A stretch of DNA of 64,000 bases, taken from Amorphophallus konjac. Its lineage: Eukaryota; Streptophyta; Magnoliopsida; Alismatales; Araceae. Positions within the stretch are counted from its first letter, which is position 1; each line of letters opens with the position of its first letter. Below, in pieces: positions 1-11,700 of this stretch. The stretch is from assembly GCA_022559845.1 (NCBI GenBank), contig CM040127.1:33566708-33630707 (forward strand). Direction: 5' to 3'. The notes beneath the pieces were generated by a model. That model did not search any database. It was given only the letters and a program-made list of their open reading frames with translations, and had not been told where the DNA came from. The position numbers and the translations under genes were made by a program.

Positions 1-132
1 ATCTCCCGTTCTATATACTGAGGGTTATATAGTTCGATCGAAAAATAGTGGGACTAACTAAGATAGAAAATCACATCTAAGTTAGAATTTGAACACATGC
101 TAAGTTGTCTTTTATTTCTTATCTAGATTACA

Positions 133-3100
133 ATGTCTTCGTCCAACCCCCTCCAGCATCTTGGATGCAAATAGATTAACTGGACCGAACTACTCGGATT
201 GGCTGCGTAATCTACGCATAGTCCTTACCGCCGAAAAGATTGCGTACGTGTTGGACACGGTTCATTCTGAGCCAGCTCCTGATGCCGACGAGGGTGAGTT
301 ACTCGCTTATGCCAAGTGGTCTGAGGACTCATTCCTAGCCCAATGTTACATGTTGGCCTCTATGGCTCCAGAGCTATAGAGGTAATTTGAAAAGACTGAT
401 TGTAGAAGTATAGTTCTCAATCTACGCCAGCTCTTCGGGGAGCAGGGTAGGATTGAGAGGTATGACATCTCCAAAAGACTTTTCAGGACACGGATGTCTG
501 AGGGTTCATCAGTACAGGTCCATGTACTGAAAATGATGGAGTGGATTGAAAGACTCAATGAATTGGGGTTCAAGTTGGATCTTGAACTATGCATTGATCT
601 TATACTCCAGTCATTGCCCGATTCCTTTTCTTCCTTCATCATGAACTTTAACATGAACATGATTGAAGCAACTCTCCCAGAGCTGCTCAATATATTAAAG
701 AGTGCTGAAGGAACTATGCAGAAAGATAAACCATCTTCGTCTGTAATGATTGTTGGCCGGGCCAACAAGAAAAGGAAAGCCTCTCAAATATCCACCACTA
801 GTAACAAATGGAAGGGAAAGAAAAAGGCCACAGGTAAGTAACTCGCCAAAGTTGACAAAGGGAAGGGCAAGAAGAATGAAAAGGAAGATAAATGTTTTCT
901 ATGCGGGGAAACTGGGCATTGGAAAAGGAATTGTAAGGTAATTCTAAATGAAGGTATTTTTGTCATAGACCTTAATTTGTCATATATGGAATCCACATCA
1001 TGGGTATTGGATACTGAATGTGCATCTCATATCTGCAATTCTGTGCAGGTGCTGGCAAATAGAAGGCGATTGGGCAAAAAGGAGATTGAACTGAGGATGG
1101 GCAATGGAGCTTTAGTTTCTGCCGAAGCTGTCGGGACTGTACGCCTCAGTTTACCTTCAGGAGTCATTCTGGAGCTGAATGACTGTTATTATGTTCCTAA
1201 TATTATTTAGAACATTATTTCAATCTCTGGCTTGTATAACATTAGATATACATTGACTTTTAATAGCACTGTGTGCTCTATAATGAATAATGGTTTGGTT
1301 ATAACTAATGGTTCATTAGTCAATGATCTTTATGTATTAGATACATGTTCGAATGTTATGCAAATTTCCAATGCTGATGAAGTGAATTCTGCATATCTAT
1401 GGCATTGCAGACTTGGTCATGTAGGTGAGAAAAGAGTCTCTCACTTACACTCAAATGGGTATTTGAACTCGTTCGAATACAAGCCATTTGATACCTGTGA
1501 GTCGTGTCTCATGGGGAAAATGACCAAGGCTCCCTTTGGCGGACATGGTGAGAGAGCTGTTGACCTTCTCGAGCTCATACACTCGGATGTATGTGGACCC
1601 ATGTCCGTGGAAGCAAAAGGGGGTTATCTCTATTTTATTTTTTTTATTGATGACTTCTCTAGATATGGCTATGTGTATTTAATGAGACATAAATCACAAG
1701 CATTTGAGAAGTTTAAGGAATATAAGAATGAAGTAGAGAAACAGACTGGCAAAAGTATTAAGGTTCTTCGATCGGATCGAGGAGGTGAATACTTAAGCCA
1801 TGAATTCACTTCTTATCTTAAAGACCATGGAATAGTTTCTCAGTGGACTCCACCGTATACATCACAGCACAATGGTGTATCCGAGAGGAGAAACAGGACC
1901 TTGTTAGACATGGTCCGATCCATGATGTCTATGTCAGGACTACCCTTGTCTCTCTGGGGCTATGCGTTAGAGACTGCGGTTTATTTATTGAATATGATCT
2001 CAAGTAAATCAGTTCCTTCTATACCATATGAGATATGGAAGGGCAAGAAATCAAATTTTAATCACATTAAAATTTGGGGGTGTCCTGCTCATGTAAAAAA
2101 GAACGAGAGTGATAAGCTTGAGTCGAGAACCGATAAGTGTAGGTTTGTGGGATATCCAAAGGAGACGTTTGGATATTATTTCTATCACCCTTTTGAGCAA
2201 AGGGTCTTAGTGGCCAAGAGAGCTGTATTTCTGGAAAGAGAATATCTTCTCCAGAAAAATAGTGGGAGCCAGATAGAATTGGACGAGGTCCAGGAACCAC
2301 AACCCATAGACACAAGCTCATTAGATGAGACAGTATCGGTTGATCCTATTCAAAGTAAGACACTGACACTACGGAGATCTGGTAGACTACCGAGAGAACC
2401 TGAGAGATATGTTGGACAAGTCTCAGAGGGGTCCTCTAATGTATGTATCGATGAGGATGATGATCCTCAGTCGTACCAGGATGCGATACGTAGTGTAGAC
2501 TCCGAGAAATGGCAAGAGGCAATGGATTCAGACATCCAGTCCATGTGCACCAACAAAGCTTGGAACTTAGTTGATGTACCCGAAGGGAATGTCCCTATCG
2601 GCTGCAAATAGATTTTCAAAAGGAAAATCGGTGCAGATGGACAGGTTGACACATACAAGGCTAGACTAGTGGCGAAAGGATATCGTCAAAGGCAAGGTAT
2701 TGACTATGACGAGACTTTTTTGCCGGTAGCCATGGTTAAGTCAATCAGAATCTTCCTTGTCATTGCTGCATACCTGGATTATGAGATCTGGCAAATGGAT
2801 GTGAAGACAGCTTTTCTTAATGGAAACCTGTCAGAAGAGGTATACTTGGTACAGCCTGAAGGATTTACCTCCAAGCTACATCCTAATAAGGTATGCAAAC
2901 TTCAAATGTCCATTTATGGATTAAAGTAGGCATCTAGAAACTGGAACTTAAGATTTGACGAGGCTGTCAAATCTTTCAACTTCATTCGGAATGAAGATGA
3001 ACCATGTGTTTACAAGAAGGTCAGTGGGAGCTCAGTGACCTTCTTGGTCCTTTATATTGATGACATCTTACTCATTGGGAATGATGTAGGGATGTTGACA

Positions 3101-3298
3101 TCAACTAAGTCTTAGTTGTCCAAGACCTTCTCCATGAAGGATTTGGGAGAAGCATCCTATGTGCTGGGCATAAGGATCTATCGAGATAGATCTTAAAGGA
3201 TGCTAGGATTATCCCAATCCATGTACATAGACACTATCCTCAAAAGATTTAGGATAGAAAATTCCAAGAGAGGTCTCATTCCTATGAGACATGGAATT
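133..3298 (+). pseudogene. copia gag-pol, disrupted, RNase H missing
   Basis: One reading frame holds a copia gag, a CCHC zinc knuckle (near 893), protease, integrase and RT. Integrase shows the zinc-binding HHCC pattern ending in CESC and the D, D, E catalytic positions in HSDVCGP, RSDRGGEY and GVSERRNR. RT carries the YIDDIL motif. The likely start ATG is at 133, but it is out of frame with gag, pointing to a small indel near 145-157. Eight in-frame stops follow, at 377, 383, 839, 1208, 2609, 2927, 3113 and 3194. Most replace expected Gln or Trp codons, for example the Trp before IFKRKI at 2609 and the Gln after YGLK at 2927. No other frameshift is evident. The protein cannot be made, and the RNase H end is absent. 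Confidence 0.85.
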
Positions 3299-4492
3299 TG
3301 TAATGCCCCGGATTTTTCGGATATTTTTCGCATCATTTTAGTGGGTCTCGGAGTGTATTTTGTGCTTTACACGTCGTTTTCCTTGATGTGCCTTCAGAAC
3401 TCTGTGCAGGGCGAACCGTGGCGTTCTCCGACTCCGAGACTGTGCCACTGCGTTGCGTTCCTTCCGAGGATCGCGGAGGTAATTTTTCGTAATTTTCTGA
3501 ATTTCTAGAATTTTTGGGTTTTTCTATATATACTAACCCTTTTTCTCTCTCCCCTCTCATTTCTCTCTTCCCTCCCTCTCTCTTCTCTCACGCCCTCTTT
3601 CTCCCCTCTCTTCTCCGGCGGCCGACGGAGCGAGGCGGGGGCGAGGTGGAGGCGGCGCGGGCGAGGATGAGGGCGAGGACAGGTGAGGATCGAGGCGGAG
3701 GAGACGCGTGGAAGCTCGGTGGCGCGATCGCGAGCCGGCGAGGGTTTCGCGGCGATTTCTTCGTGGATTGGCGTCCACGGCGCGTCGTTTCTTCGGTGGA
3801 GGTAGGGTGATGGACCCCTAGCCCGTGCGCTTCCTTTCCCGCGAGTTTCGTAGGCCGTGGTGAGCCGAGCGGGTGGAATCGGGATTTTTTGGGTAAGACC
3901 CATGTTTTAGGGCTTGTGAGCCGATCTCCCGTTTCATTGCGTTTTTGGCTGATCCGAGGCCTTAGATGCATGCTAGGGGCTATTTGGGGGCTTCCCCTTT
4001 GTTTTCCCCCTCTCCCGTGGAGGCATGGGGGCGTGGTTTGAGTTTTTGGGCGGTTCTGCCGTTTTCGCCGTCGGGTGAGTGTGACGGTCCTTCCAGGGAC
4101 CGTCACATGTTGTAACGCGCCTGGGAGGGGCCGTTACATACCCTTTGTTTAGCCCTAGGGGGTCAGGGACAGCGACGGTCCCGCGACTGGCCGCCATTTG
4201 CTTGTGACGCGCCTGGGCTGGGCCGTCAGGGGCGTTTCAACCGTTGTCGTTCGACTGTCGGGTGTCAGCTCGTGTAACGCGCTGGGCCAGGCGCGTTACA
4301 TCCGTGTAACGCGCTGGGGCAAGCGCGTTACATCCCGTTCTCACGCTGGGAGCGTGAGGCGCGTGTGACGCGCTGTGGTGAGCGCGTTACATTCGTGTAA
4401 CGCGCTGGACCAGGCGCGTTACACTCTGCATTTCTCGGACCATGTGTGGCGCCCCCTTCCCGCGATCCCGTATCGTGTCCGGGGACGTCACA
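3299..4492 (+). repeat. gypsy (Tekay/Del-like) LTR, diverged relative of the 6222-16190 family
   Basis: The sequence opens with TGTAATGCC directly after the broken copia RT and has a TATA-like motif at 3524-3533. Downstream it carries blocks recognisable in the reverse complement of the Tekay LTR at 6222-8709: a GGTAGGGTGA block near 3801, a GTAGGCCG block near 3850, ATGCATGCTAGGGG near 3965, and a GGGGGCGTGG block near 4027. A probable end is GACGTCACA at 4492, because the other family ends in a comparable position after the palindrome array. No target-site duplication was found, so this may be a truncated rather than a clean solo LTR. Confidence 0.6.
4109..4432. repeat. array of about six imperfect GC-rich palindromes in the LTR
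   Basis: Successive segments near 4111, 4204, 4273, 4304, 4364 and 4396 have arms of the type GTAACGCGC and GCGCGTTAC around a variable 6-8 base centre. The same kind of array sits at the same relative place, roughly 0.6-0.9 kb after the LTR TATA box, in the Tekay LTRs at 7396-7743 and 14833-15180. Confidence 0.75.
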
Positions 4493-5950
4493 GCGGATGT
4501 ACGGAAGTGTTGTGGGCCGAATATTTGCAAGACGCCAAAGGCCAAACCATCACATATTCCAAAAGAAATATAACCATACCATTTCTATAAGATAAAACAT
4601 TCATAATTTACATCGTATACAAAGTACTACATATCTCTATCCAAAAGTCATATTTACATTCATTATTCAAAGGAAAACTAAATCTATTTATTCTACGCGG
4701 CGGAATCCAAACTAAACCCGGGATCATCCTCTGACCTACCCCCCGTCGGAGTCAAGACGCATACTGATCAATTTCCTGAAATGGTTAGGCAACGAAAGTG
4801 AGTCCAAAGACTCAGTAGGCATTAAAACCAATCACATGCTTATCATATACTAAACTGTGCAAATCCATGATATATATAAAGCTAATCACAATTTCACTGA
4901 ATTGTACATATATTATGAATGCGAAGGAAATATAAAGAGTAAAGTAATTTTCAGGTTTATAAACAGATGCGTGTAACAAATCTTATCTGACATATATATA
5001 TATGGCATAATACATATCTTAGCTAAATCAGAGCTTATACAGATGAACTTATTTTCAGATCATATCAAAGTCATATATCAAATCTGAACTTCATATTATT
5101 TGGCAGCATATATTGGACAGGCATCCCGTCACTAAAAGCAGTAGCAAACACATACCTAGGCATCCATACGTCGACATAAAGACAAAAGGTCTAAACGCTG
5201 GAGCCTGTCGACCTTGATCAACCACGTAGGATCGGGAGTTAATACTCCACCATTCCCCAGATAATTTTCTTATTCTAGGTTCCAGATTTTTCAGAAGTCC
5301 GTTTGTCCTCAGAAATGGGCCTAATCCCGTAGCGGAAGCTAACTACGGTTTGTCGCCCCACACCTCCTTAAAGTGACACCATCCATATGCTTAATCAAAT
5401 TTAATATTCTTATTATGATGCTTATTACATAGTCGCCTCAATACTTAAAACTTGCCGTTAAACTTTACAAAATAACTGGATCGTATTTTAATATTATTAA
5501 TTAAATATATATAACATTCGAAGAGATTAGAGTAGAGAGAGAGAGTAGAGAGGGAGTAGAGAGAGAGAAAGTAGAGGGAGAAAGTAGAAAGAGATTAAAG
5601 AGAAATTAGAGAGAGATTATAGAGAAACATAATATTTTACAGAATGATAACTAAATAAATAACTGATTCTAAACATAAATCATTGGGTTAAATAAATCAA
5701 TGACTTTAAATTACATTTCAAATAAAATCAAATCAAAGAAATATAAATAACAAATAACATGCACTCGGTTTATCATGTGCCTACCTTTAGGGCACTTAGC
5801 ATTTGGGGGTTTGACACTGCCTATTTTTTGAGAGATCCAGAGTGTCAAATCCGGTGAATATTAAATGTCTGAGATATATACCGAGATGTTATGAGTACTC
5901 CGTTAGTTAGGTGATGGCTTAACGGAATGCTCCCAAGTTGTTTGGATAAA
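4493..5950 (-). repeat. AT-rich LTR-like sequence, probably minus-oriented gypsy LTR fragment
   Basis: There is no coding sequence. The block around 4715-4830 (a run of CTCTGACCTACC, then CCTGAAATGG, then GACTCAGTAGG) has the order of motifs found on the plus strand in the minus-oriented Tekay LTR at about 6490-6625, which suggests a related LTR in that orientation. A GA-rich simple repeat lies at about 5530-5625. The boundaries and any target duplication were not resolved. The last part (about 5860-5950) may already be copia 3' untranslated sequence. Confidence 0.4.
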
Positions 5951-6055
5951 TCTCGCGGAGGTCACACGCTCCATTTCCTGTATGACCGAGAACTGCAGAC
6001 CATTTTAGATTGTACATTGTGAGATGAAGGATATGCACGGCAGGCCCTAATGGGC

Positions 6056-6065
6056 AAGTGGGAGA
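6056..6065 (+). other. copia polypurine tract
   Basis: AAGTGGGAGA stands immediately before the LTR start TGTTAATGGGC at 6066. This is the usual copia arrangement, in which the purine run primes plus-strand DNA synthesis. Confidence 0.75.
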
Positions 6066-6221
6066 TGTTAATGGGCTGAGTGCCCATTGGGCCGCCACGG
6101 GGGCACCGCCGCGGTGGCGGGACGCACACGGGGCGCGCGCCCGCCGCGAGCGCGCACACGCGCCTGCGTGGCGCGTTCGCAGGGCGCCACCGCGCGGCCC
6201 CCCCTCCTCTTCCTCCTTATC
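6066..6221 (+). repeat. copia 3' LTR, left piece
   Basis: The LTR starts with TGTTAATGGGC after the polypurine tract and runs into the GC-rich stretch that ends in TTATC (6217-6221), where the Tekay element entered. The rest of this LTR is at 16196-17037. Together the two pieces make an LTR of about 1.0 kb. Confidence 0.75.
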
Positions 6222-7395
6222 TGTAACGACCAGAGAATCCGATTACCGGGAAGGCCCGATAACCCAAGACTCGCACCGCCATCCACGAACCCAAAGGCTC
6301 GGAAGGGTTAAAAGGATGGTGTGGAGACTACACAAGTATCACAAATAATTGCAGAAATAAACAGTTAATATTAAGCAGGAAATAAATTAACTATTTACAT
6401 GGTCCACAATAACAAAATAGCAATAACAACAGTCCACGACTAGTACAGTGACAAGGAAGAAAAGTACAGCTACACGGGGCATCCCCCGGCTCTGACCTCT
6501 GGCACTACCTCTGGGCACCCGCACCACGCTGCGCTCCTGACGCGCTCCCCGCAGGTGGCGCCTCACCTGAAACACGGTGAAAACACGCAGGGAATGAGTC
6601 TCGGAACAAGACTCAGTAGGGATCACTCGAACCCTACCTTGTAAAACGAGAAACCACTACACTAGCGGTAGGAGAGTACCTCGGAAAAGAAAGCCCTGCA
6701 CTCTACAAGACAAAGGTCCCATGGCACGTGCACCGACACCCGTACCACGGTAAGAAGACCAAAGCTCAACGGCCAAACCGACAAACCCGAAGGTCGGAAA
6801 CACACGACTGACAGTCTGACACTCCGTACTCGACAGGAGTACCACCCACTAGAAGCACAGCCGGTAGCGTCCCCTGACGCCTGACGTGGTAGGTCCTACC
6901 CGAGGCGCAAACACCGTACAAGTAACCACAACAAATGACTAGCTGGGGTCACGCCCGTCGACGTGGGTCCAACCGTCCCCAACCACGTGTGCACACACAG
7001 ACCACGCGTCCTAGGTCTGGCCCTCTGACCGGTTTTCCCCCGCAGCCGGACTCTGGCTAAGACGAGAGGCCTACGGTAACCGGTCCACAAACCGTCTCGA
7101 AAGGTGGGTGCCCGTACACCACTCCCAGGTGAGACCAGCACCTCGTACTGGTGGGCTACGACTAGTGGAGGGTCACTGAAGGAGTAGACTCTCAAGTCAA
7201 CGGAAAACAACGTCCGCATCCGACGACGTGTGGGAATCACCCCACGAACAGCCCCGTCGCACGGCGACCACAGTCGGAGTAAAAACGAGGTTGCCAACCT
7301 CATTGGCAGCCAGGCAAGTGGCGGTCCACCCCTGGGCCGTCACAAGTAAATGGCGGTCTAACGCAGGCCGTCACACGGCCAGAGGAGTAAGGGAA

Positions 7396-7743
7396 GTAAC
7401 GCGCCTGGTCCAGCGCGTCGCTCGAAAGCAACGCGCCTGGCCCAGGGCGTCACACGCAAACGACGCGCCTGCCCTGGCGCGCTACTCGCGCCCAGAAACA
7501 ACGCGCTTGCCCCCGCGCGTTACACGAATGTAACGCGTCGGGCTCGACGCGTTGCAAGGATGTGACGCGCCTGCCCTGGCGCGTCACACGCACCCTCGCA
7601 CTTGGTATAACCCGGGAAGTAACGCACTCGCCCTAGCACGTTACACGGATGTAACGCGCTGGCCAAGGCGCGTTACTCGCGCAGACCCCAACAGAAAAAC
7701 CAACGGTCGAAAACCAAGTGACGGCCTGGCCCAGGCGCGTCAC
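7396..7743. repeat. array of nine imperfect palindromes in the Tekay 3' LTR
   Basis: About nine units of 25-27 bp start near 7396, 7429, 7460, 7498, 7529, 7562, 7618, 7650 and 7718. Each has an arm like GTAACGCGC, a CTG-rich centre and a complementary arm GCGCGTTAC. Arm bases vary in compensating ways in several units, for example the TAACGCGTCG unit near 7529. The array lies downstream of the LTR promoter, so it would be transcribed and could fold as serial RNA stem-loops. Confidence 0.8.
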
Positions 7744-8364
7744 TAGAAAACGGCGGCCAGTCGTGGGACCGTCGCTGTCCCGGCCAACCCCCGGGGAAGT
7801 AACGCACCCCTCTCACCCCCGAGCACGCTACGGCGGGAAAACCCCAAAAACTTCGACCACGCCCCCGTACCTCCACCGGAGAGGGGGAAATCAAAGGGGA
7901 AGACCCCTGGGGACCCCTAGCATGCATCTAAGCCATCCAAACGCGAAATCGCGGGATAAAACCATAGATCGGGCGAGCTCTCCCCAAATCATGTAAAAAC
8001 CCCAAAATGCTCAATAACGCCCCTCTCGGCCTCACCGCGGCCTACAAACCACGGAAATGAACGGCATGAGGCTAAGGAACGTCACCCTACCTCAATGGAG
8101 CGAATGCTCCGCCGAATCGCCCACAAACCACGAAGAACACCTTAGAAAACCATCGTTCCTCAAGCTTCCCACGAGCACCGCACGTCCCCACGTTCGCCTC
8201 ACCGCCGCCCACGTCGCCGCGCCGTCGCCCCGTCGCTGTCAGCAGCCGGAGAGGAGCTAGCCGCGCTCGAACGGGAGGAAGAGAGGGAGGTCACGGTTGG
8301 GGAAGGAAGGAGGAAGAAGAAGAAGAAGAAAGAGAAAAGAAAAAGAAAAAGAGAAGGAAATGGG

Positions 8365-8378
8365 ATTATATAGAAAAT
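8365..8378 (-). promoter_or_regulatory. TATA box of the Tekay 3' LTR
   Basis: On the minus strand the sequence reads TTCTATATAATCCC, about 330 bases into the LTR, followed by a CT-rich leader. The equivalent site in the 5' LTR, at about 15846-15859, would drive the element RNA. Confidence 0.65.
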
Positions 8379-8709
8379 CCAATTTTTCGGAAAAATACCG
8401 AAAAATAGAAAAATACATTTCCGAAATCCTCGGAACGCACGGATCGCAACGGTACCACTCGTGCCCGGGTGAACCGCCCGGTTCGCCCGCAGCGAGCTTC
8501 CGAAGAAAAAGCCGAAACACACACCGGGAATCGGAAAACACGCGCGGAAAAGCCACGGAACGCCTCCGGGCCTCAGAAACGACTCCGGATCGCGCCGATC
8601 CGAACATGAAAGATGTCCGAAACGAAATTTCGGACACAACAGAGCCAGAAGCTCCAAAAACTAGATCCAGGACCCACGAAGAAGGATCCGAAAGGTCCGG
8701 AATATTACA

Positions 8710-8724
8710 GCCCTCCCCCCTTAA
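8710..8724 (-). other. Tekay polypurine tract
   Basis: On the minus strand a purine run, AAGGGGGGAGGGC, directly precedes the 3' LTR start TGTAATAT. Confidence 0.85.
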
Positions 8725-8776
8725 GGAATTTCATCCTCGAAATTGAGAACAACCAACGGGGAAAGAAGAGGAAGAC

Positions 8777-11700
8777 TCACTCAAACAGATACGGGAACTG
8801 CTGACGCATCTCGTCCTCACGTTCCCAAGAAGCCTCACCACCAGAGTGTCGCTGCCACACGACCTTTACTAAGGGAATGACCTTGTTCCGCAGGCGCTGC
8901 TCTCGCCTATCCTCCACGCGGATCGGAAACTCTGGGAGAGAAAGATCTGGAGTCACCTCAGGCCAAACCGAAAACTCGAGCACATGAGAGTCATCGGGCA
9001 TATACTTCCGCAACATCGAGACGTGAAACACGTCATGCACCGACGCCAACTCAGGAGGTAACTGCAACCGGTAAGCAACCTCACCGATGCGCTCCACAAT
9101 CGCGAAAGGACCAATATAGCGGGGACTCAGCTTCCCACGTCGTCCAAAATGCATCACCCCCTTCATCGGAGAAACTCTCAAGAACACACGATCGCCCACG
9201 GCGAACTCGAGAGGCTGTCTCCTACGGTCAGCATAGCTCTTATGCCGACTCTGGGCCGCCGACATGTTCTGACGAACCAGGTGCACAACATCCACACATT
9301 GCTGCACCAATTCCGGTCCCGTCAAAACACGCTCACCCACCTCAAACCAATCAAGTGGAGTCCGACAAGGATGCCCATACAATACCTCATAAGGAGCCAT
9401 GCCGATGCTCGAATGAAAGCTGTTGTTATATGCAAACTCCACCAACGGTAGGTGATGAATCCAACTCCCCTGCCACTCCAGGCAGTAGGATCTCAGCATG
9501 TCCTCCAAAGTCTGAATGGTCCTCTCAGACTGACCATCTGACTGGGGATGATACGCCGAGCTAAAAGCCAACTCCGTGTCAAGAGCTCGCTGGAAACTCC
9601 TCCAGAATCCAGAAGTGAAGCGCGGATCCCGATCCGACACGATCGAAATGGGAATGCCATGCAACGGCATGATCCGCTCCACATACAATCGAGCCAACTT
9701 AGACACGCTCCAGCTGACTTTGACCGGTAACAACCGCGTCACCTTCGTCAGCCGATCCACCAGCAACCAAATACTGTCCTGCCCACTCAGGGTCCTCGGC
9801 AACCCCACCACAAAATCCGTGGTCACATGGTCCCACTTCCAAGCAGGAACATCCAAGGGCTGAAGAGTACCTCCTGTTCGCTGATGCTCCGCCTTCACCT
9901 GCTGACAGATCAGGCACCTGGCCATAAATTCGGCAACATCTCTCTTCATGCCAGGCCACCAGAACTGCCTCCGCAAGTTCCGATACATCTTCGTTGCACC
10001 CGGGTGCACGGTGTACCTGCTCCCATGAGCCTCGCGCAGCACCGCACGACGAACCTGCTCCTCGGCTGGGACGTACAGCCTGCCACGAAACCTCGCAGCA
10101 CCGTCCTCGCCAAGCTCCACATCAGCCATAGCCAGAATCCGGGACAACTCAGGGTCCGCATGCTGAGCCTCTATCACCTGACGACGGATAGTAGGAGTGA
10201 CAGTCAGACTCGCAAGCACCGCCAACCCTGGCTCCTGGGGAATCTTGAGCCTGAAAGAAACTTCGGGCACTTGTTCCCAGAGCCTCCACCTCCTCAATAT
10301 CATGGCACTGACCGCAACCTTCCGACTCAAGACATCGGCAACGACATTCATCCTGCCCGACTGATAAGACAGGGTGAAGTCATAGTCCTTCATGAACTCC
10401 ATCCAACGCCTTTGCCTAAGGTTCAGATCTCTCTACGAGAACACATACCTCAAACTCTGATGGTCAGTGAACACCTCGAACTTCTCACCATACAGATAAT
10501 GCCTCCAGATCTTCAGCGCGAAGATCACCGCCCCCAACTCGAGGTCATGGGTGGGGTAGTTCTCCTCGTGGGACTTTAGCTGCCGAGATGCATAAGCCAC
10601 CACTCCACCATGCTGCATTAAAACAGCACCCAGTCCAATGCCGGAAGCATCTGTACACACCACGAAACCTCCCGATCCAGAAGGCAAGACCAACACCGGA
10701 GCCGAGGTGAGCAATCTCTTCAGTTCCATGAAGCTCTGCTCACACTCCTCGGACCAGACGAAAGGTATATCCTTCCGCGTGAGCCTAGTCATCGGGGTCG
10801 CAATGCGGGAAAAATCCTGGATAAACCGACGGTAATAACCCGCAAGCCCCAAGAAACTCCGGATCTCCGTCACCGACCTCGGCCTCGGCCATTGCATCAC
10901 AGCCTCGACCTTGGCGGGATCCACGGAAATGCCATCACCAGAAATCACATGCCCCAGAAAGTGCACCTCGCTGAGCCAAAACTCGCACTTGCTGAGCTTC
11001 GCATACAACTGGTGACCTCGCAACGTCTGCAGCACCACACCCAAATGGTACGCATGCTCCTCAACAGACTGCGGATAAACAAGGATGTCGTCCACGAAGA
11101 TGACCACGAACTGGTCCAAATACGGATGAAACACCCTCTGCATCAAGTCCATGAAGGCTGCAGGGGCATTGGTGAGCCCAAACGGCATCACCAGAAACTC
11201 ATAATGCCCATACCTCGAACTGAATGCAGTCTTCTCCACATCGGACTCGCGAATTCTCAGCTGATAGTAACCGGATCGTAAATCAATCCGCGAGAACACT
11301 CGCGCAGACTGAAGCTGGTCGAACAAATCATCAATCCGCGGCAACAGATACTTGTTCTTAATGGTCACTTCATTCAACTGCCGATAGTCAATGCACAAGC
11401 GCAGACTACCGTCCTTCTTCTTCACAAACAACACGGGCGCACCCCAAGGGGAAAAGCTCGGACGAATATACACATTGGCCAACAGTTCCTGCAACTGCGC
11501 CCTCAACTCCCTCAGCTCAGCGGGGGCCATACGGTAGGGAGCCTTCGCCAAAGGTCCCGCACCAGGCACAACCTCGATCACGAAATCGATCTCCCGCTGG
11601 GGAGGTAATCCAGGCAACTCCTCGGGAAAAATGTCGAGAAACTCGCATACCACCGCAATGTCCTCGACATCCGGCTCCATCCGGTCAGACACAACCACTG

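Larger units (their letters stand above)
6222..8709 (-). repeat. Tekay element 3' LTR (2488 bp)
   Basis: Left LTR copy, flanked by TTATC on its outer side and the polypurine tract on its inner side. Against the other LTR it lacks about 26 bp near 6880 and about 44 bp near 7821. Both losses lie between short direct repeats. It contains the palindrome array and, at its inner end, the promoter. Confidence 0.93.

Noticed and set aside
5634..5645. TTACA followed by GAATG as the right end of the LTR starting at 3299 (left flank GAATT)
   Set aside because: The flanks match at four of five bases only, and the sequence between 4493 and 5638 reads as LTR text in the opposite orientation.
7396..7743. 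CRISPR-like array of regularly spaced repeats
   Set aside because: Plant nuclear DNA. Units are imperfect palindromes with short variable centres inside LTRs, and spacers are neither unique nor of constant length.
9827..10579. Plus-strand frame of 250 codons opposite the Tekay pol
   Set aside because: Antisense shadow of integrase and RNase H sequence; its translation matches no family.
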